The notes: generated from the sequence alone by a model not told the origin. Shown: positions 1 to 7,978, counted from the stretch's first letter. The stretch: 64,000 bases of DNA from Exiguobacterium artemiae 255-15 (GCF_000019905.1 NC_010556.1:1328001-1392000); one strand, 5' to 3'. A program made the numbers and translations.

Positions 1-31
1 AAGAGCATAAATTAATTGCTTAAAATCAGTC

Positions 32-394
32 TCAGGATAATCCTAGGAAAAAAATCAGTCGATCTTGATAAACAGCCTGTATACACATACCTTTTAATTT
101 TTGCAAAAAATAATGCAAATCTTGAATGAGAGGGTCTGCCGACTTCAATCTCCATGGTTCATGAGGGAAACAATGTCGATGAGAAAGAACCTCACAAATA
201 CCAAGGAGTTCAAGGACTTCAGTGGGCTTGAATAGTTTATCTTCGTATTCATCCAGTTGGATGAGTAAAGCACAGCGGTGTTTAATGACCTCAGTATCCT
301 GAGATAAAAAAATTTGTAGGCGATCGGGATAGATTAACGTCCCCTCTTGATCTGAAATATCGATTAAATCGTTTCTAATTAAAAACATCTGCAA
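32..394 (-). CDS. Hypothetical protein, 120 aa
   Basis: I do not recognise this protein. It is soluble, has no signal peptide or membrane segment, and contains a short leucine-rich stretch around residues 55-70. The ATG follows a good ribosome site (GAAGGAG, 10 bases upstream). A gene fragment on the same strand ends about 15 bases upstream, so the two once formed an operon. The AT-rich composition and the debris around it suggest transferred accessory DNA. An immunity-type function is possible from context but nothing in the sequence proves it. Confidence 0.55.
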   Translation of the reverse strand: MQMFLIRNDLIDISDQEGTLIYPDRLQIFLSQDTEVIKHRCALLIQLDEYEDKLFKPTEVLELLGICEVLSHRHCFPHEPWRLKSADPLIQDLHYFLQKLKGMCIQAVYQDRLIFFLGLS

Positions 395-409
395 GTTCTC
401 CTTCGTGTT

Positions 410-620
410 TTAATGATAAGCAGGTTTCTTCAATAAATAACGAGGTGGTGCTCCAAATGATTGTTCTGTCTCAAAGTAAGCCAGTTCACCGGGAATGCAG
501 GAAATGATGGAAGAAAAGCCAAATCCAACGGCGTGTTCAAGCACTCCGGCATGAAGATTCATTAAAATTTCAAATACTTTATGATTATTATAGCAATCCC
601 GTATGAGAAGGAGATGAACA
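410..620 (-). pseudogene. 3' remnant of an unidentified gene
   Basis: The minus strand stays open for about 70 codons and ends at a stop at 410-412. The last 50 residues, from an internal Met, read like real protein (MNLHAGVLEHAVGFGFSSII and then a Gly/Pro-rich tail ending KKPAYH). There is no start codon with a ribosome site, and the 5' side runs into the start region of the divergent gene at 622. I read it as the truncated end of the gene that preceded the 120-aa gene downstream. The family is unknown. Confidence 0.4.
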
Positions 621-621
621 T

Positions 622-1341
622 TTGAATTACATATCTGCAGGATATTTTCTTGTTATGCCAACACCCCGCAAAGATTATATGGATGAAAATATTGTTTCTG
701 AAACCCTGCTATCAGTGAGTGATTGTCTCTGTAAGCAATATCCTGATACCAGTATTTTATGGGGAAATTCTGAAGTGAAAAAAGAACGCTATATGGATCA
801 ACTCGGTCTTTCGCTCAACACCGTTCAGTTATTCGAACAATGGATGGAAGAACATAGGAATACTGGTGATGTTTTGTTTCCTCAAGTATTTTCTGATTTA
901 CATACTGCGGAAGATTTTTTAAAGCGTTTTTTGATTCATCTACCTGGTATACGCATCATCAGCATCGGATTACCTGAGCAGTATATAGTAGATTTTCTTA
1001 AAGATGTAGAATTATTCAACAGTAAAAATCCTGAACCATATGGAGTGGAAAAAATGTTGTCACAGCACCACCCACCTGGGATAGAGGGAGCAAAAAAAAT
1101 AGGATACGAAGTTTTGGGATTTGACTCTGGCTCGTTTCACTCTTATTTATGTAATGGATTAGAGCGTGATTTGCATCAGCATTTTAATTTTTCACCAAAT
1201 CGTTATGGGTTGATTGATTCGATAGAAGAAGCTGATCGTTATTCAGATTATTGTAATGCATTGGGTGAGAAGACAGAATCCGTACTATGGTTTCCGTGGG
1301 CCATTTTTGAACACAAGAAAAGAAGAGCAAATAAGAATTAA
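622..1341 (+). CDS. Hypothetical protein, 239 aa
   Basis: This is an unrecognised soluble protein. It starts at a TTG behind a strong ribosome site (AAGGAGATG at 608-616), which makes the TTG more likely than later ATGs. It contains a GYEVLGFDSGSFHSYLCNGL stretch near residue 165 and a Trp/Phe-rich C-terminus, and has no membrane segments. It is followed by a small membrane protein gene 25 bases downstream, probably co-transcribed. The setting among AT-rich orphan genes and gene fragments resembles toxin/immunity regions, but that is inference from context only. Confidence 0.6.
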   Translation: MNYISAGYFLVMPTPRKDYMDENIVSETLLSVSDCLCKQYPDTSILWGNSEVKKERYMDQLGLSLNTVQLFEQWMEEHRNTGDVLFPQVFSDLHTAEDFLKRFLIHLPGIRIISIGLPEQYIVDFLKDVELFNSKNPEPYGVEKMLSQHHPPGIEGAKKIGYEVLGFDSGSFHSYLCNGLERDLHQHFNFSPNRYGLIDSIEEADRYSDYCNALGEKTESVLWFPWAIFEHKKRRANKN

Positions 1342-1366
1342 CGATTGATACAACTGAGGGGACAAT

Positions 1367-1651
1367 ATGAATCAATCAATATTAATAAGATCTTTCATCG
1401 CAGTATTTGTAATTAACATAGGCTTGTGGATTTTCATAAGATTTTCAATTGATGAGTTAGTTTCTGATAAACGTATTTTATCTGCTTTTTTTATGATCAC
1501 CATTTGGTTAATATTTATCTTACCAATCAAGAGACTGGATGTTTATAAGAATCAACCGATACCCTATTGGACGTTTAACCTAGTAATGACGCTTGGTATG
1601 ATTTTAATCACTATTATTTGTTTTTCTGTACTTATAGTCGTATTCCCGTAA
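1367..1651 (+). CDS. Small three-helix membrane protein
   Basis: This 94-aa protein has about three hydrophobic segments (residues 6-25, 38-53 and 68-92) and little else, so it is an inner membrane protein of unknown role. The ATG follows GAGGGGAC. It lies directly after the 239-aa gene and is probably in one transcript with it. Its stop codon overlaps another open frame that continues to 1764 and looks like the remnant of a further gene. Confidence 0.5.
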   Translation: MNQSILIRSFIAVFVINIGLWIFIRFSIDELVSDKRILSAFFMITIWLIFILPIKRLDVYKNQPIPYWTFNLVMTLGMILITIICFSVLIVVFP

Positions 1652-1764
1652 AAATATTTAAATTCGAAGAAAAATATATCGAAAAGCATCGAGCGGATCA
1701 ATTCGAAGATCGATTGTTCGATACGGATGAACTAGTAAACTTCACCCGTAATCCTTTCGTATAA
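1651..1764 (+). pseudogene. Remnant of a coding sequence (C-terminal fragment)
   Basis: One plus-strand frame from about 1651 to the TAA at 1762-1764 encodes a charged, plausible C-terminus (KFEEKYIEKHRADQFEDRLF, then ending NPFV). It has no start codon or ribosome site of its own. It looks like the surviving tail of a gene whose 5' part was lost when the present neighbours arrived. The family cannot be named from so short a piece. Confidence 0.35.
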
Positions 1765-1843
1765 GAGGTTTTAAAACTTCATAATTAATTGTTGCGATCA
1801 AGAGAAGTACGGTCAATCTATTAAAACTCACGATAATCAAACG

Positions 1844-1880
1844 AAGCCTACATCCAATCAGCGATGTCGGCTTTTTCTTT
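1844..1880 (+). terminator. Probable intrinsic terminator
   Basis: The arms AAGCCTACATC (1844-1854) and GATGTCGGCTT (1863-1873) pair with one mismatch and run into CTTTTTCTTT. It would end transcription of the 622-1764 genes. From 1881 to the IS end at 2018 I see nothing. Confidence 0.5.
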
Positions 1881-2018
1881 ATGTGGTATTTCTAAACATC
1901 TTGTCGATATCCGATTGGGAGAATCACGTTCCTTGATTACGATCTCTAAATATTTAATTTGGGATTTTTTTCATGAGTGAAACTTAATAAAGGAAAATAT
2001 CGTATTTATCAAAAATTA

Positions 2019-3361
2019 GGCGAGAATACTTCCACTTCTAAGCAAAGTGAAAGTGGGAGATTAATCGCCAGCCTGCCTTTCGGGTACATTCCCTTCAAAG
2101 GAGGTGAAAAATAGTGGTGAAACACAAGGCTTACAAATTCAGAATCTATCCCACGAAAGAGCAGGAAATCCTGATCGCGAATACGATTGGATGTTCGCGC
2201 TTCGTCTTCAATCACTTCTTGGCGAAGTGGGAGGAAATGTACAAGATCACTGGGAAAGGACTGTCCTACGGTTTTTGTTCTAAAGAAATTCCTCTGTTGA
2301 AGCAGGAGTTCGACTGGTTGAAGGAAGTCGATAGCACTTCTGTTCAAACGAGCGTTAAGCATCTTGCCAATGCGTTTGACCGCTTCTTCAAGAAACAGAA
2401 CGAACGCCCTCGATTTAAGTCGAAGCGGAACCCCGTCCAATCGTATAAGACCAATATTCAAGGGAAATCTCAACTTCCCGAAGCCTCTATCATCGGGAAC
2501 CAGTTAAAACTTCCGAAGCTGAAATGGGTTCGTTTCGCCAATTCGAAACAGGTCACAGGCCGTATATTGAACGCAACCGTCCGACGAAACGCTTCAGGAA
2601 AATACTTCGTCTCCCTGCTCGTCGAGCAGGAGATCAACGAACTGCCAAAGACCGGTTCATCCGTTGGCGTCGATGTCGGGTTGAAGAACTTCGCCATCCT
2701 TTCGGATGGCACAATCTACAAGAACGACCGTTACTTCCGTTCGCTTGAGAAGAAACTGACACGCGAACAGCGTAAGCTCTCCCGCCGTCAACGCATCGCG
2801 CTGACCAAGAAAGTGAAACTTTCCGAGGCGAGGAACTATCAGAAGCAAAAGCGAAAGGTCGCCCGTATCCATGAAAAGATTGCCAACAAGCGCACTGACT
2901 TCCTGCACAAGGTATCGACCGAGATCGTCAAAAACCACGACGTCATCGGCATCGAGACCTTGCAGGTGAAGAACATGCAGAGGAATCGCAAATTGAGCAA
3001 GTCCATCTCTGATGTCAGTTGGTCAGAGTTCTTCCGCATGCTCGAATACAAGGCGGACTGGTATGGGAAAACCGTCGTGAAGGCCGGAAAGACCTTCGCA
3101 TCGAGTCAACTCTGCTCGAGTTGCGGTCATCAACACAAGGATGTGAAACATTTAGGCTTGCGAGAATGGACATCTCCGAATTGCGGGATCCACCACGACC
3201 GTGATGTGAACGCAGGATTGAATCTCAAACTAGAAGCGGAACGTATCTTAGCTTCTTTAACCGTCGGGACGACGGGGTTAGCCTGATCAATTTTCGACCG
3301 TTAGGTAGGATAACTCAGGAATCCTTCACCTCTAAGCGAAACGTAGGTGGAGGTAGTTCAA
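2019..3361 (+). mobile_element. IS200/IS605-type TnpB-only element, copy 1 (1343 bp)
   Basis: The ends were set by comparing this copy with the one at 8831-10201. Both begin GGCGAGAATACT and end GTAGTTCAA, and the similarity stops there. The left end has a 9-bp hairpin (2029-2037/2051-2059) and the right end an imperfect hairpin (3323-3331/3345-3353), as in the IS200/IS605 family. There is no target duplication. The base-pairs 5' of the left end are ATTA. Only tnpB is present, with no Y1 transposase tnpA, so mobility would need a TnpA from elsewhere. Confidence 0.85.
2114..3286 (+). CDS. tnpB: TnpB (IS605 OrfB) RNA-guided nuclease, copy 1, zinc finger damaged
   Basis: This 390-aa TnpB has the usual N-terminal helix-turn-helix/OrfB region and a RuvC-like nuclease split over three motifs: Asp187 (GVDVGLKNF), Glu281 (IGIETLQ) and Asp364 (DRDVNAG). 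All three catalytic residues are present. The zinc ribbon between motifs II and III should be CxxC...CxxC. Here the first pair is Cys334/Cys337 but the second reads SPNC, so Ser354 replaces a cysteine that the second copy keeps (CPSC). Start: GTG after AAAGGAGGTG. TnpB proteins use an RNA from the element's right end to cut target DNA next to a TAM; whether this copy is active is doubtful. Confidence 0.93.
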   Translation: MVKHKAYKFRIYPTKEQEILIANTIGCSRFVFNHFLAKWEEMYKITGKGLSYGFCSKEIPLLKQEFDWLKEVDSTSVQTSVKHLANAFDRFFKKQNERPRFKSKRNPVQSYKTNIQGKSQLPEASIIGNQLKLPKLKWVRFANSKQVTGRILNATVRRNASGKYFVSLLVEQEINELPKTGSSVGVDVGLKNFAILSDGTIYKNDRYFRSLEKKLTREQRKLSRRQRIALTKKVKLSEARNYQKQKRKVARIHEKIANKRTDFLHKVSTEIVKNHDVIGIETLQVKNMQRNRKLSKSISDVSWSEFFRMLEYKADWYGKTVVKAGKTFASSQLCSSCGHQHKDVKHLGLREWTSPNCGIHHDRDVNAGLNLKLEAERILASLTVGTTGLA

Positions 3362-3381
3362 TAGTAGTATAATATCTTTAT
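3232..3381 (+). ncRNA. Predicted omega RNA (reRNA) of TnpB copy 1
   Basis: In TnpB elements the guide RNA is made from the end of tnpB through the right end, and the guide is the first roughly 16-20 bases outside the element. Here the scaffold would contain the right-end hairpin at 3323-3353, and the guide would start at 3362 (TAGTAGTATAATATC). The extent is inferred by analogy with ISDra2; I cannot see the 5' end in the sequence. Confidence 0.4.
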
Positions 3382-3435
3382 CAAAATAAACTTGCTATCT
3401 AATGAAAATGAATATATATCTTGGAGGAACCGCTC

Positions 3436-3693
3436 GTGATCTTACCATTCATCGGTCTTGCCGCCGGACTCTTTTTGTTGATGTTAGGAACGTACTTCAT
3501 CCGATGTAAGCATGCGAACAAAACGCCGCTATCCGGGCATGGAGACGGGGTCGATCATGTCGATTCGTTTTTGCTCAGTCTTCTCTTATCAATTGGTGTC
3601 ATCCTCTTTAGTTCATTATCCGTCAGACAATACGGTTATTTCTGCTTAGCAGGAGGGGTACTTTTACTGTATGGTGTCAACGAAGTTTGGTAA
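3436..3693 (+). CDS. Small membrane protein, 85 aa
   Basis: The chosen start is the GTG at 3436 because TTGGAGGA (3421-3428) lies 7-8 bases before it; the TTG at 3421 is part of that ribosome site. The protein has an N-terminal hydrophobic segment (about residues 2-21), a polar His/Asp-rich loop, and two closely spaced hydrophobic segments at the C-terminal end. The function is unknown. It opens a run of membrane protein genes up to 5537 just downstream of the IS element. Confidence 0.55.
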   Translation: MILPFIGLAAGLFLLMLGTYFIRCKHANKTPLSGHGDGVDHVDSFLLSLLLSIGVILFSSLSVRQYGYFCLAGGVLLLYGVNEVW

Positions 3694-3801
3694 GGAAAAG
3701 AGAAGAAATAATAGGCGGGCATCATTCATCACACACGACTGAAGGTGTAGGATGCAGTCTTAAAAAATTATATATACAGCAATGTAAAGGGAGCTACCAG
3801 C

Positions 3802-4428
3802 ATGGTGCAATTATTGAAGCAAATTGACGATGAAGTCTATCATGTCGTCTATCACCAAGAAGGACGCACGTTATTCGTCAGGGAAGGTGTTGCCCGGAAA
3901 GAACCGGCCCTGAATAGTGAGGACATGATTGAAATTAACGAGGAGACGGCGACTGTTCGAATTCCTTTAAAAAATACATTCGCCGCCTATCGTCAGAAAA
4001 AAGAATGGATGCGTCAAAAGATGGAGGAGGGGTACTTGAAAGCACCTTTTTCTCAATCTGAGGCGATGAACTACCGCGCAGATCGGCGCAACATCAAATT
4101 ACGTCTCCTGAGTGCTCTCTTGCTCATGCTGTGCGGATTATCGACATTGACCGGTCTGTTACCGATCCCGGGATATATTCCGCTTGTGTTCTTATCTTTC
4201 TTTTATCCGATCTATATTGAAGGGAAAACAGCCCGTGCCCGTTTTTATCGTTGGTCGGGAGGCGTATTCTTTTTTGTATTGGCCGGTTCATCAAAAGATT
4301 ATTTAGAACCATTTAATCTTTCTGCCAACGGAACCGTCTGCCTTATCGCAGGATTCATCCTCTTGCTGTACACGACTCAACAATTAAAGGAACTTACGAC
4401 GAAGGAGATCACACCGCATGAAGGATAA
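3802..4428 (+). CDS. Membrane protein with cytosolic N-domain, paralogue A
   Basis: This 208-aa protein has a soluble N-terminal half (residues 1-95) with the pattern YHVVYHQEGRTLFV and a basic MRQKMEEG helix, followed by about four hydrophobic segments (residues 99-200). Its layout and key words match the next gene (YWVCYRVGRTLYQV, MRQLAEEKEALGF), so the two are tandem paralogues. The next gene starts inside its last codons (11-base overlap), indicating translational coupling. RBS: AAAGGGAG before ATG. I know no family for it. Confidence 0.65.
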   Translation: MVQLLKQIDDEVYHVVYHQEGRTLFVREGVARKEPALNSEDMIEINEETATVRIPLKNTFAAYRQKKEWMRQKMEEGYLKAPFSQSEAMNYRADRRNIKLRLLSALLLMLCGLSTLTGLLPIPGYIPLVFLSFFYPIYIEGKTARARFYRWSGGVFFFVLAGSSKDYLEPFNLSANGTVCLIAGFILLLYTTQQLKELTTKEITPHEG

Positions 4429-5101
4429 ACAAGAATCACTGATTCAATTAAAACGAGAGATCAGTCAAACCGTCGATTACTGGGTCTGTTACCGGGTGGG
4501 GCGGACGCTTTATCAGGTCTCCGTCCAAGAGCAGGCCAATGGTCAAACGAACGAAGGGGAGGTCACGACAGAGCGGTTCCCGTTCTATTTTGGCATGAAA
4601 CAGCGGATGCGTCAGTTGGCCGAAGAAAAAGAAGCACTCGGCTTTCGACCGCTGACAGAGGCAGAACAGGCAGCGCACGTCATTGATGAACCGGAAGAAC
4701 CACCTCTTGATCCTGGCTTTTTTGAGCCGGCCATTCGTTTGGCGTGGCTGCTCCTTGGACTCGGGATTCTCTTGTTCGTCCTTCCTTACGAGAGGCTTAA
4801 TAATTTTGCATTCGGTTTAGGACTTTACGTCTGGTATGAGACATTTGGTCAGGTTGGTCTGCCGAAATTTTTCCGGCGGTATTTTCACGGAATGTTTGGT
4901 GCATTGATGGTATTGCAAGTCTTGTCCGCTTTTGAACTGGAGCGGGAAGTACAGCCATACTACGCCAGTTTATCTGTTTTGTCCGCGGTCATGTTGGTGT
5001 TACTTGTCGTGCAGTACCATTTGAAAGAAACGGATCAAATCGGACAAGATAAACGTGTCAGTAGACGCAAAATTACAGAGTATCCGGATTTCGATGAGTG
5101 A
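4418..5101 (+). CDS. Membrane protein with cytosolic N-domain, paralogue B
   Basis: This 227-aa protein shares the layout of the upstream gene: an N-terminal soluble domain beginning with the Y-x-V-x-Y-x-x-GRTL pattern, an amphipathic MKQRMRQLAEEKEALGF helix, an acidic linker (DEPEEPPLDPGFFEP), and then four hydrophobic segments. The ATG overlaps the end of paralogue A and uses AAGGAG within it. Similarity by eye is limited to these motifs, so the duplication is old or fast-evolving. They may form a heteromeric membrane complex; this is inference. Confidence 0.65.
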   Translation: MKDKQESLIQLKREISQTVDYWVCYRVGRTLYQVSVQEQANGQTNEGEVTTERFPFYFGMKQRMRQLAEEKEALGFRPLTEAEQAAHVIDEPEEPPLDPGFFEPAIRLAWLLLGLGILLFVLPYERLNNFAFGLGLYVWYETFGQVGLPKFFRRYFHGMFGALMVLQVLSAFELEREVQPYYASLSVLSAVMLVLLVVQYHLKETDQIGQDKRVSRRKITEYPDFDE

Positions 5102-5228
5102 AACTGAAAATCCCATGCACTCAACTTTCGGAAGACTGGTGGATGGAACAATCCTGTAAAATATAGGTAGCACATTAATATGCACGATTCATGAACTGAA
5201 TCAGTCTATCGAAAAAGGGAGTGATGTC

Positions 5229-5537
5229 ATGGACGTACAACGGAATTCTGATTTTATCTTTGAGCTTTTGTTGGTCATCTGGGTAATAGGAGCGATCGTT
5301 GTCATCACTAGTCAAGCTCGGAACACAAAAACTTTAAAAGAAAGTCTGTTCAGAGGAACACTTGTCAACTTTATCTATACACTGATTATCTCCCTAATCT
5401 GGTTTTTTGAAGTCGCGATTGATGGAGTCAGTCAGGTTCTGGTCGTTTATTTCTTCGTTGGTATCTTTCTGATTCTTGAGGCGTTTCTCCTGATTGTTCT
5501 CTTGCTGGTTAAACGTAAAAAACTAACGAACTTTTAA
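5229..5537 (+). CDS. Small three-helix membrane protein, 102 aa
   Basis: The protein has three hydrophobic segments (about residues 12-30, 45-62 and 70-94) and a basic C-terminal tail (VKRKKLTNF). The ATG follows AAAGGGAGTG. It belongs to the local run of small membrane proteins of unknown function, 127 bases after paralogue B. Confidence 0.5.
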   Translation: MDVQRNSDFIFELLLVIWVIGAIVVITSQARNTKTLKESLFRGTLVNFIYTLIISLIWFFEVAIDGVSQVLVVYFFVGIFLILEAFLLIVLLLVKRKKLTNF

Positions 5538-5543
5538 CACATA

Positions 5544-5789
5544 ATGGAGTTAAGCGTGAATCGATACACCTGGGTCACCCATATTGCTACACAACTGTCC
5601 ATGCTCGATATGAGACGACGGGCGATTTCATTATTAGTGAAACACATCGTGCGTCTGGAAGAACCGAGAGCAAAATCGAGTATGTTGCTCCATATCGGTA
5701 TGTTGTATCTTGTCGGGACAGTCAAGAGGCTTGAGTTCAGATGGAAACGTTTATTGATCCGACGTATAGAAAAAGAAGAAAACGAGTAA
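5544..5789 (+). CDS. Doubtful short ORF, 81 aa
   Basis: The frame starts 6 bases after the previous gene and ends in the loop of a long perfect hairpin. The product is basic, with no recognised motif, and the ribosome site is weak. The opposite strand is also open here, which lowers trust. It may be a decayed gene rather than a functional one. Confidence 0.25.
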   Translation: MELSVNRYTWVTHIATQLSMLDMRRRAISLLVKHIVRLEEPRAKSSMLLHIGMLYLVGTVKRLEFRWKRLLIRRIEKEENE

Positions 5790-5816
5790 AATCGTTTTCT
5801 TCTTTTTCTATACGTC
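5761..5816. repeat. Perfect 25-bp inverted repeat with 6-base loop
   Basis: The bases 5761-5785 are the exact reverse complement of 5792-5816, with loop GTAAAA. The arms are GACGTATAGAAAAAGAAG plus AAAACGA. The stem is purine-rich on one side, with no GC-rich core and no long T-tract after it, so it is not a typical terminator although it could stop transcription. It lies 45 bases before the ankyrin gene start. Confidence 0.9.
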
Positions 5817-5860
5817 ACGATATCATTCGCTTTGACGACAGTCGAAAAAGGAGAGACGAC

Positions 5861-6637
5861 ATGACTAAAAAATCCATTCAAGATTATGCTTTTTTCGGAA
5901 ATATCAAAAAGGTGAAGACCTGTATCGCGCGCGGAGATGATTTGAATACGCTCGATGAAGAAGGATCTTCCGCACTGCACTGGGCAGTCGAGGAAGGGTA
6001 TGACGAAATCGTCACGCTGTTGCTTGATCATGGGGCGGATATCAACCAACGCGATAAGGATGGTCTGACACCGTTGCATCTCGCCTTGTATGAAAAGCAG
6101 GGTGAAATCGCAATCCAACTGATTGACCGCGGTGCTGCCCTTGATTTTGACGGGGACGGCTTTACGGCACTGCATTTTATCGCTGCCTGTTCCGGGAATA
6201 AACGGGTTCTCCGGCGATTACTCGAAGACCGGACACGTGTGGATTGGCAGACAGATAGTGGAGAAGGGCATACACCGCTGCATTATGCGGCTCAAGAAGG
6301 AAAAACAAAGAAAATTCGTATGCTGGCGGAAGCGGGGGCCGATGTCAACCGGATGGGAATGAACGGCTTCGCACCGCTCCATCTGGCGGCCGGGGAAGGG
6401 CATGTCAAAGCGGTAGAGGCATTATTGGCAGCAGGAGCCGACATGGAAATCGAAAATCCGTTAAATGAGAACAATACCCCGTTGATGCTGGCGAGTCAGT
6501 ACGGCTTAACCGAAATCACCAAATTATTGTTGGAGAATGGTGCAGATCGACAGCATCCAGACACGGAAGGAAGAACGGCACTCGACTTTGCCGTCAAACA
6601 CCGTTATCCGGAAATTGTAGCTTTATTACAAACTTGA
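5861..6637 (+). CDS. Ankyrin-repeat protein, 258 aa
   Basis: Nearly the whole protein is ankyrin repeats: I count about seven units with the hallmark G-xTPLHxAAxxGH and LLxxGAD patterns (for example GLTPLHLALYEKQ, HTPLHYAAQEGK, GFAPLHLAAGEGH, NTPLMLASQYGL, RTALDFAVKHRY). Ankyrin proteins bind other proteins and have no enzymatic activity of their own. There is no signal peptide, so it is cytosolic. The ATG at 5861 follows AAAGGAGAG; the longer frame upstream is only the hairpin sequence. A small membrane protein gene follows 16 bases later. The partner is unknown. Confidence 0.85.
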   Translation: MTKKSIQDYAFFGNIKKVKTCIARGDDLNTLDEEGSSALHWAVEEGYDEIVTLLLDHGADINQRDKDGLTPLHLALYEKQGEIAIQLIDRGAALDFDGDGFTALHFIAACSGNKRVLRRLLEDRTRVDWQTDSGEGHTPLHYAAQEGKTKKIRMLAEAGADVNRMGMNGFAPLHLAAGEGHVKAVEALLAAGADMEIENPLNENNTPLMLASQYGLTEITKLLLENGADRQHPDTEGRTALDFAVKHRYPEIVALLQT

Positions 6638-6651
6638 GCAGGAGGAAATCG

Positions 6652-6887
6652 ATGTAAAGAAATGGATTGGGGTCTTGATTATCGTCCAGACGGTTTTGTT
6701 TAGTATGCTGATCATCCAGCTCAATAAAATGACGGAGACGATTGCGGCTGTGGGATCAATGATTGCTACGAAAGACGGGGATCTTGCCTGGGGAGGAGGA
6801 TTACCGACAACGGATTATGTCCTGTTTGGAATCTTGATTTTCTTAGGTGTTGTTCTTCTCATACCGGAAGGGAAAATAAAGCAGTAA
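6652..6887 (+). pseudogene. Small membrane protein with broken start codon
   Basis: A perfect ribosome site (AGGAGG) is followed at normal distance by ATG at 6652, but the next codon is TAA. The protein frame that continues to 6887 begins two bases later (VKKWIGVLIIVQ...), so a 2-base insertion after the start ATG would explain it. The product would have an N-terminal hydrophobic segment, a Gly-rich loop and a second hydrophobic segment. A weak TTG at 6675 could still give a 70-aa product. Function unknown. Confidence 0.45.
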
Positions 6888-7013
6888 TCCACATGAATTC
6901 TGTTCAACAACGGCATCCGGACGTGATAAACTGAAGACATGGAATATATTTACTTATTTCCTTGGAATAAAAAATGACTGAAACATAATCCACATAAAAA
7001 AGGACGTGAACGT

Positions 7014-7865
7014 ATGAAAAAAGTAACGGTTCGTAAAGCAATGGCGAGTACGCTTGTAACGGCTCTTGTATTGACGGGAGTCGGAGTAAACAGCAATGTA
7101 GCGGACGCTTCGACCAAGACGACGCAAGTCGCGAAGAAAAAATTCGACTACAAAAAGTATCGCGCCAAACAAACGAAAGTCGTAGCATCGTACGGCAGCA
7201 CACTCTTCCATATGGGGAATCTGGGCGGAATCAAAGTACCGGACTACATCACGGATTCTGTGTACCGCGCCAAAGTGGAAGCGTATAACAAAAAATCAAA
7301 ACAGTATATGACGGACCGGAAGAAGGCACGAAAAGAAGCGGAAGCCTTGAAAAAGCTGATTAAAGAAGTGAACACGCAGAAGGAAAGAAAGGCTGCGGAC
7401 AAACGGATTGATACTTTGAAAAAAGAAACGATTCGTTTGACGAAGGCGGAAAAGGTGTTGACCAAAGAAGGACAGGCTCTTTATAAAGTGATTGTTGACT
7501 ACGAAAATAAGCAAATCAAGTTATTTGAAGGTCAGTACGGATCGATTACAAAAGCTTTAACCGTACTCGACTATAAGGACTACGCCAATCGTTTGAAAAT
7601 CTACCTGGATGCCAATAACTTCAGTGCAGACGAGAAAATCGAAATCATGGATCAAGTATATGATCGGCTTTTGTATGCTCGTGAAGACTCATCAGAAATC
7701 GTCGGAGACAAACGCGGTGCAATCAGACTGCTGGTTTACGCCGGTAAATTTGAAGAAGCAAATCAACTGTTTGTGAATACAAAAGAAACGATCCTGGTTG
7801 AAGAAAACGCGAAATTAGATGCGTTATACACAAAAATTATTGAAGTCTACATGACGGAAAAGTAA
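7014..7865 (+). CDS. Secreted helical (coiled-coil) protein, 283 aa
   Basis: The N-terminus is a classical signal peptide: basic MKKVTVRKA, a hydrophobic core to about residue 28, and a likely cut after VADA (residue 33). The mature part is Lys/Glu-rich and predicted almost all helical, with coiled-coil-like stretches around residues 85-165. No catalytic or cell-wall-anchoring motif is seen. ATG after AAAGGACGTG. It is a single-gene unit with its own terminator. I know no family; a surface or extracellular role follows only from the signal peptide. Confidence 0.7.
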   Translation: MKKVTVRKAMASTLVTALVLTGVGVNSNVADASTKTTQVAKKKFDYKKYRAKQTKVVASYGSTLFHMGNLGGIKVPDYITDSVYRAKVEAYNKKSKQYMTDRKKARKEAEALKKLIKEVNTQKERKAADKRIDTLKKETIRLTKAEKVLTKEGQALYKVIVDYENKQIKLFEGQYGSITKALTVLDYKDYANRLKIYLDANNFSADEKIEIMDQVYDRLLYAREDSSEIVGDKRGAIRLLVYAGKFEEANQLFVNTKETILVEENAKLDALYTKIIEVYMTEK

Positions 7866-7887
7866 CAACAGAATTGGTTTACAATGC

Positions 7888-7916
7888 ACAGCATCCTTTT
7901 CGGATGCTGTTATTGT
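7888..7916 (+). terminator. Intrinsic terminator
   Basis: ACAGCATCC and GGATGCTGT form a perfect 9-bp stem with a 5-base loop, 22 bases after the secreted-protein stop. The T-tract is interrupted (TATTGTTATG). Confidence 0.6.
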
Positions 7917-7978
7917 TATGCTTATTTTTACTTTAAGCTCTATTCTGCTGGGGCGGAGAAGACAGGGAGTTGAAGATG

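Noticed and set aside
2005-3386. TTTATCAAAA on both sides of TnpB copy 1 as a possible target duplication
   Set aside because: The repeats are not adjacent to the element's ends, and IS200/IS605 elements do not make duplications; it is probably chance in AT-rich DNA.
5534-6175. 213-codon open frame on the minus strand under the ankyrin gene
   Set aside because: It has no ribosome site, overlaps the well-supported ankyrin gene and reads through the perfect inverted repeat; it is a shadow frame.
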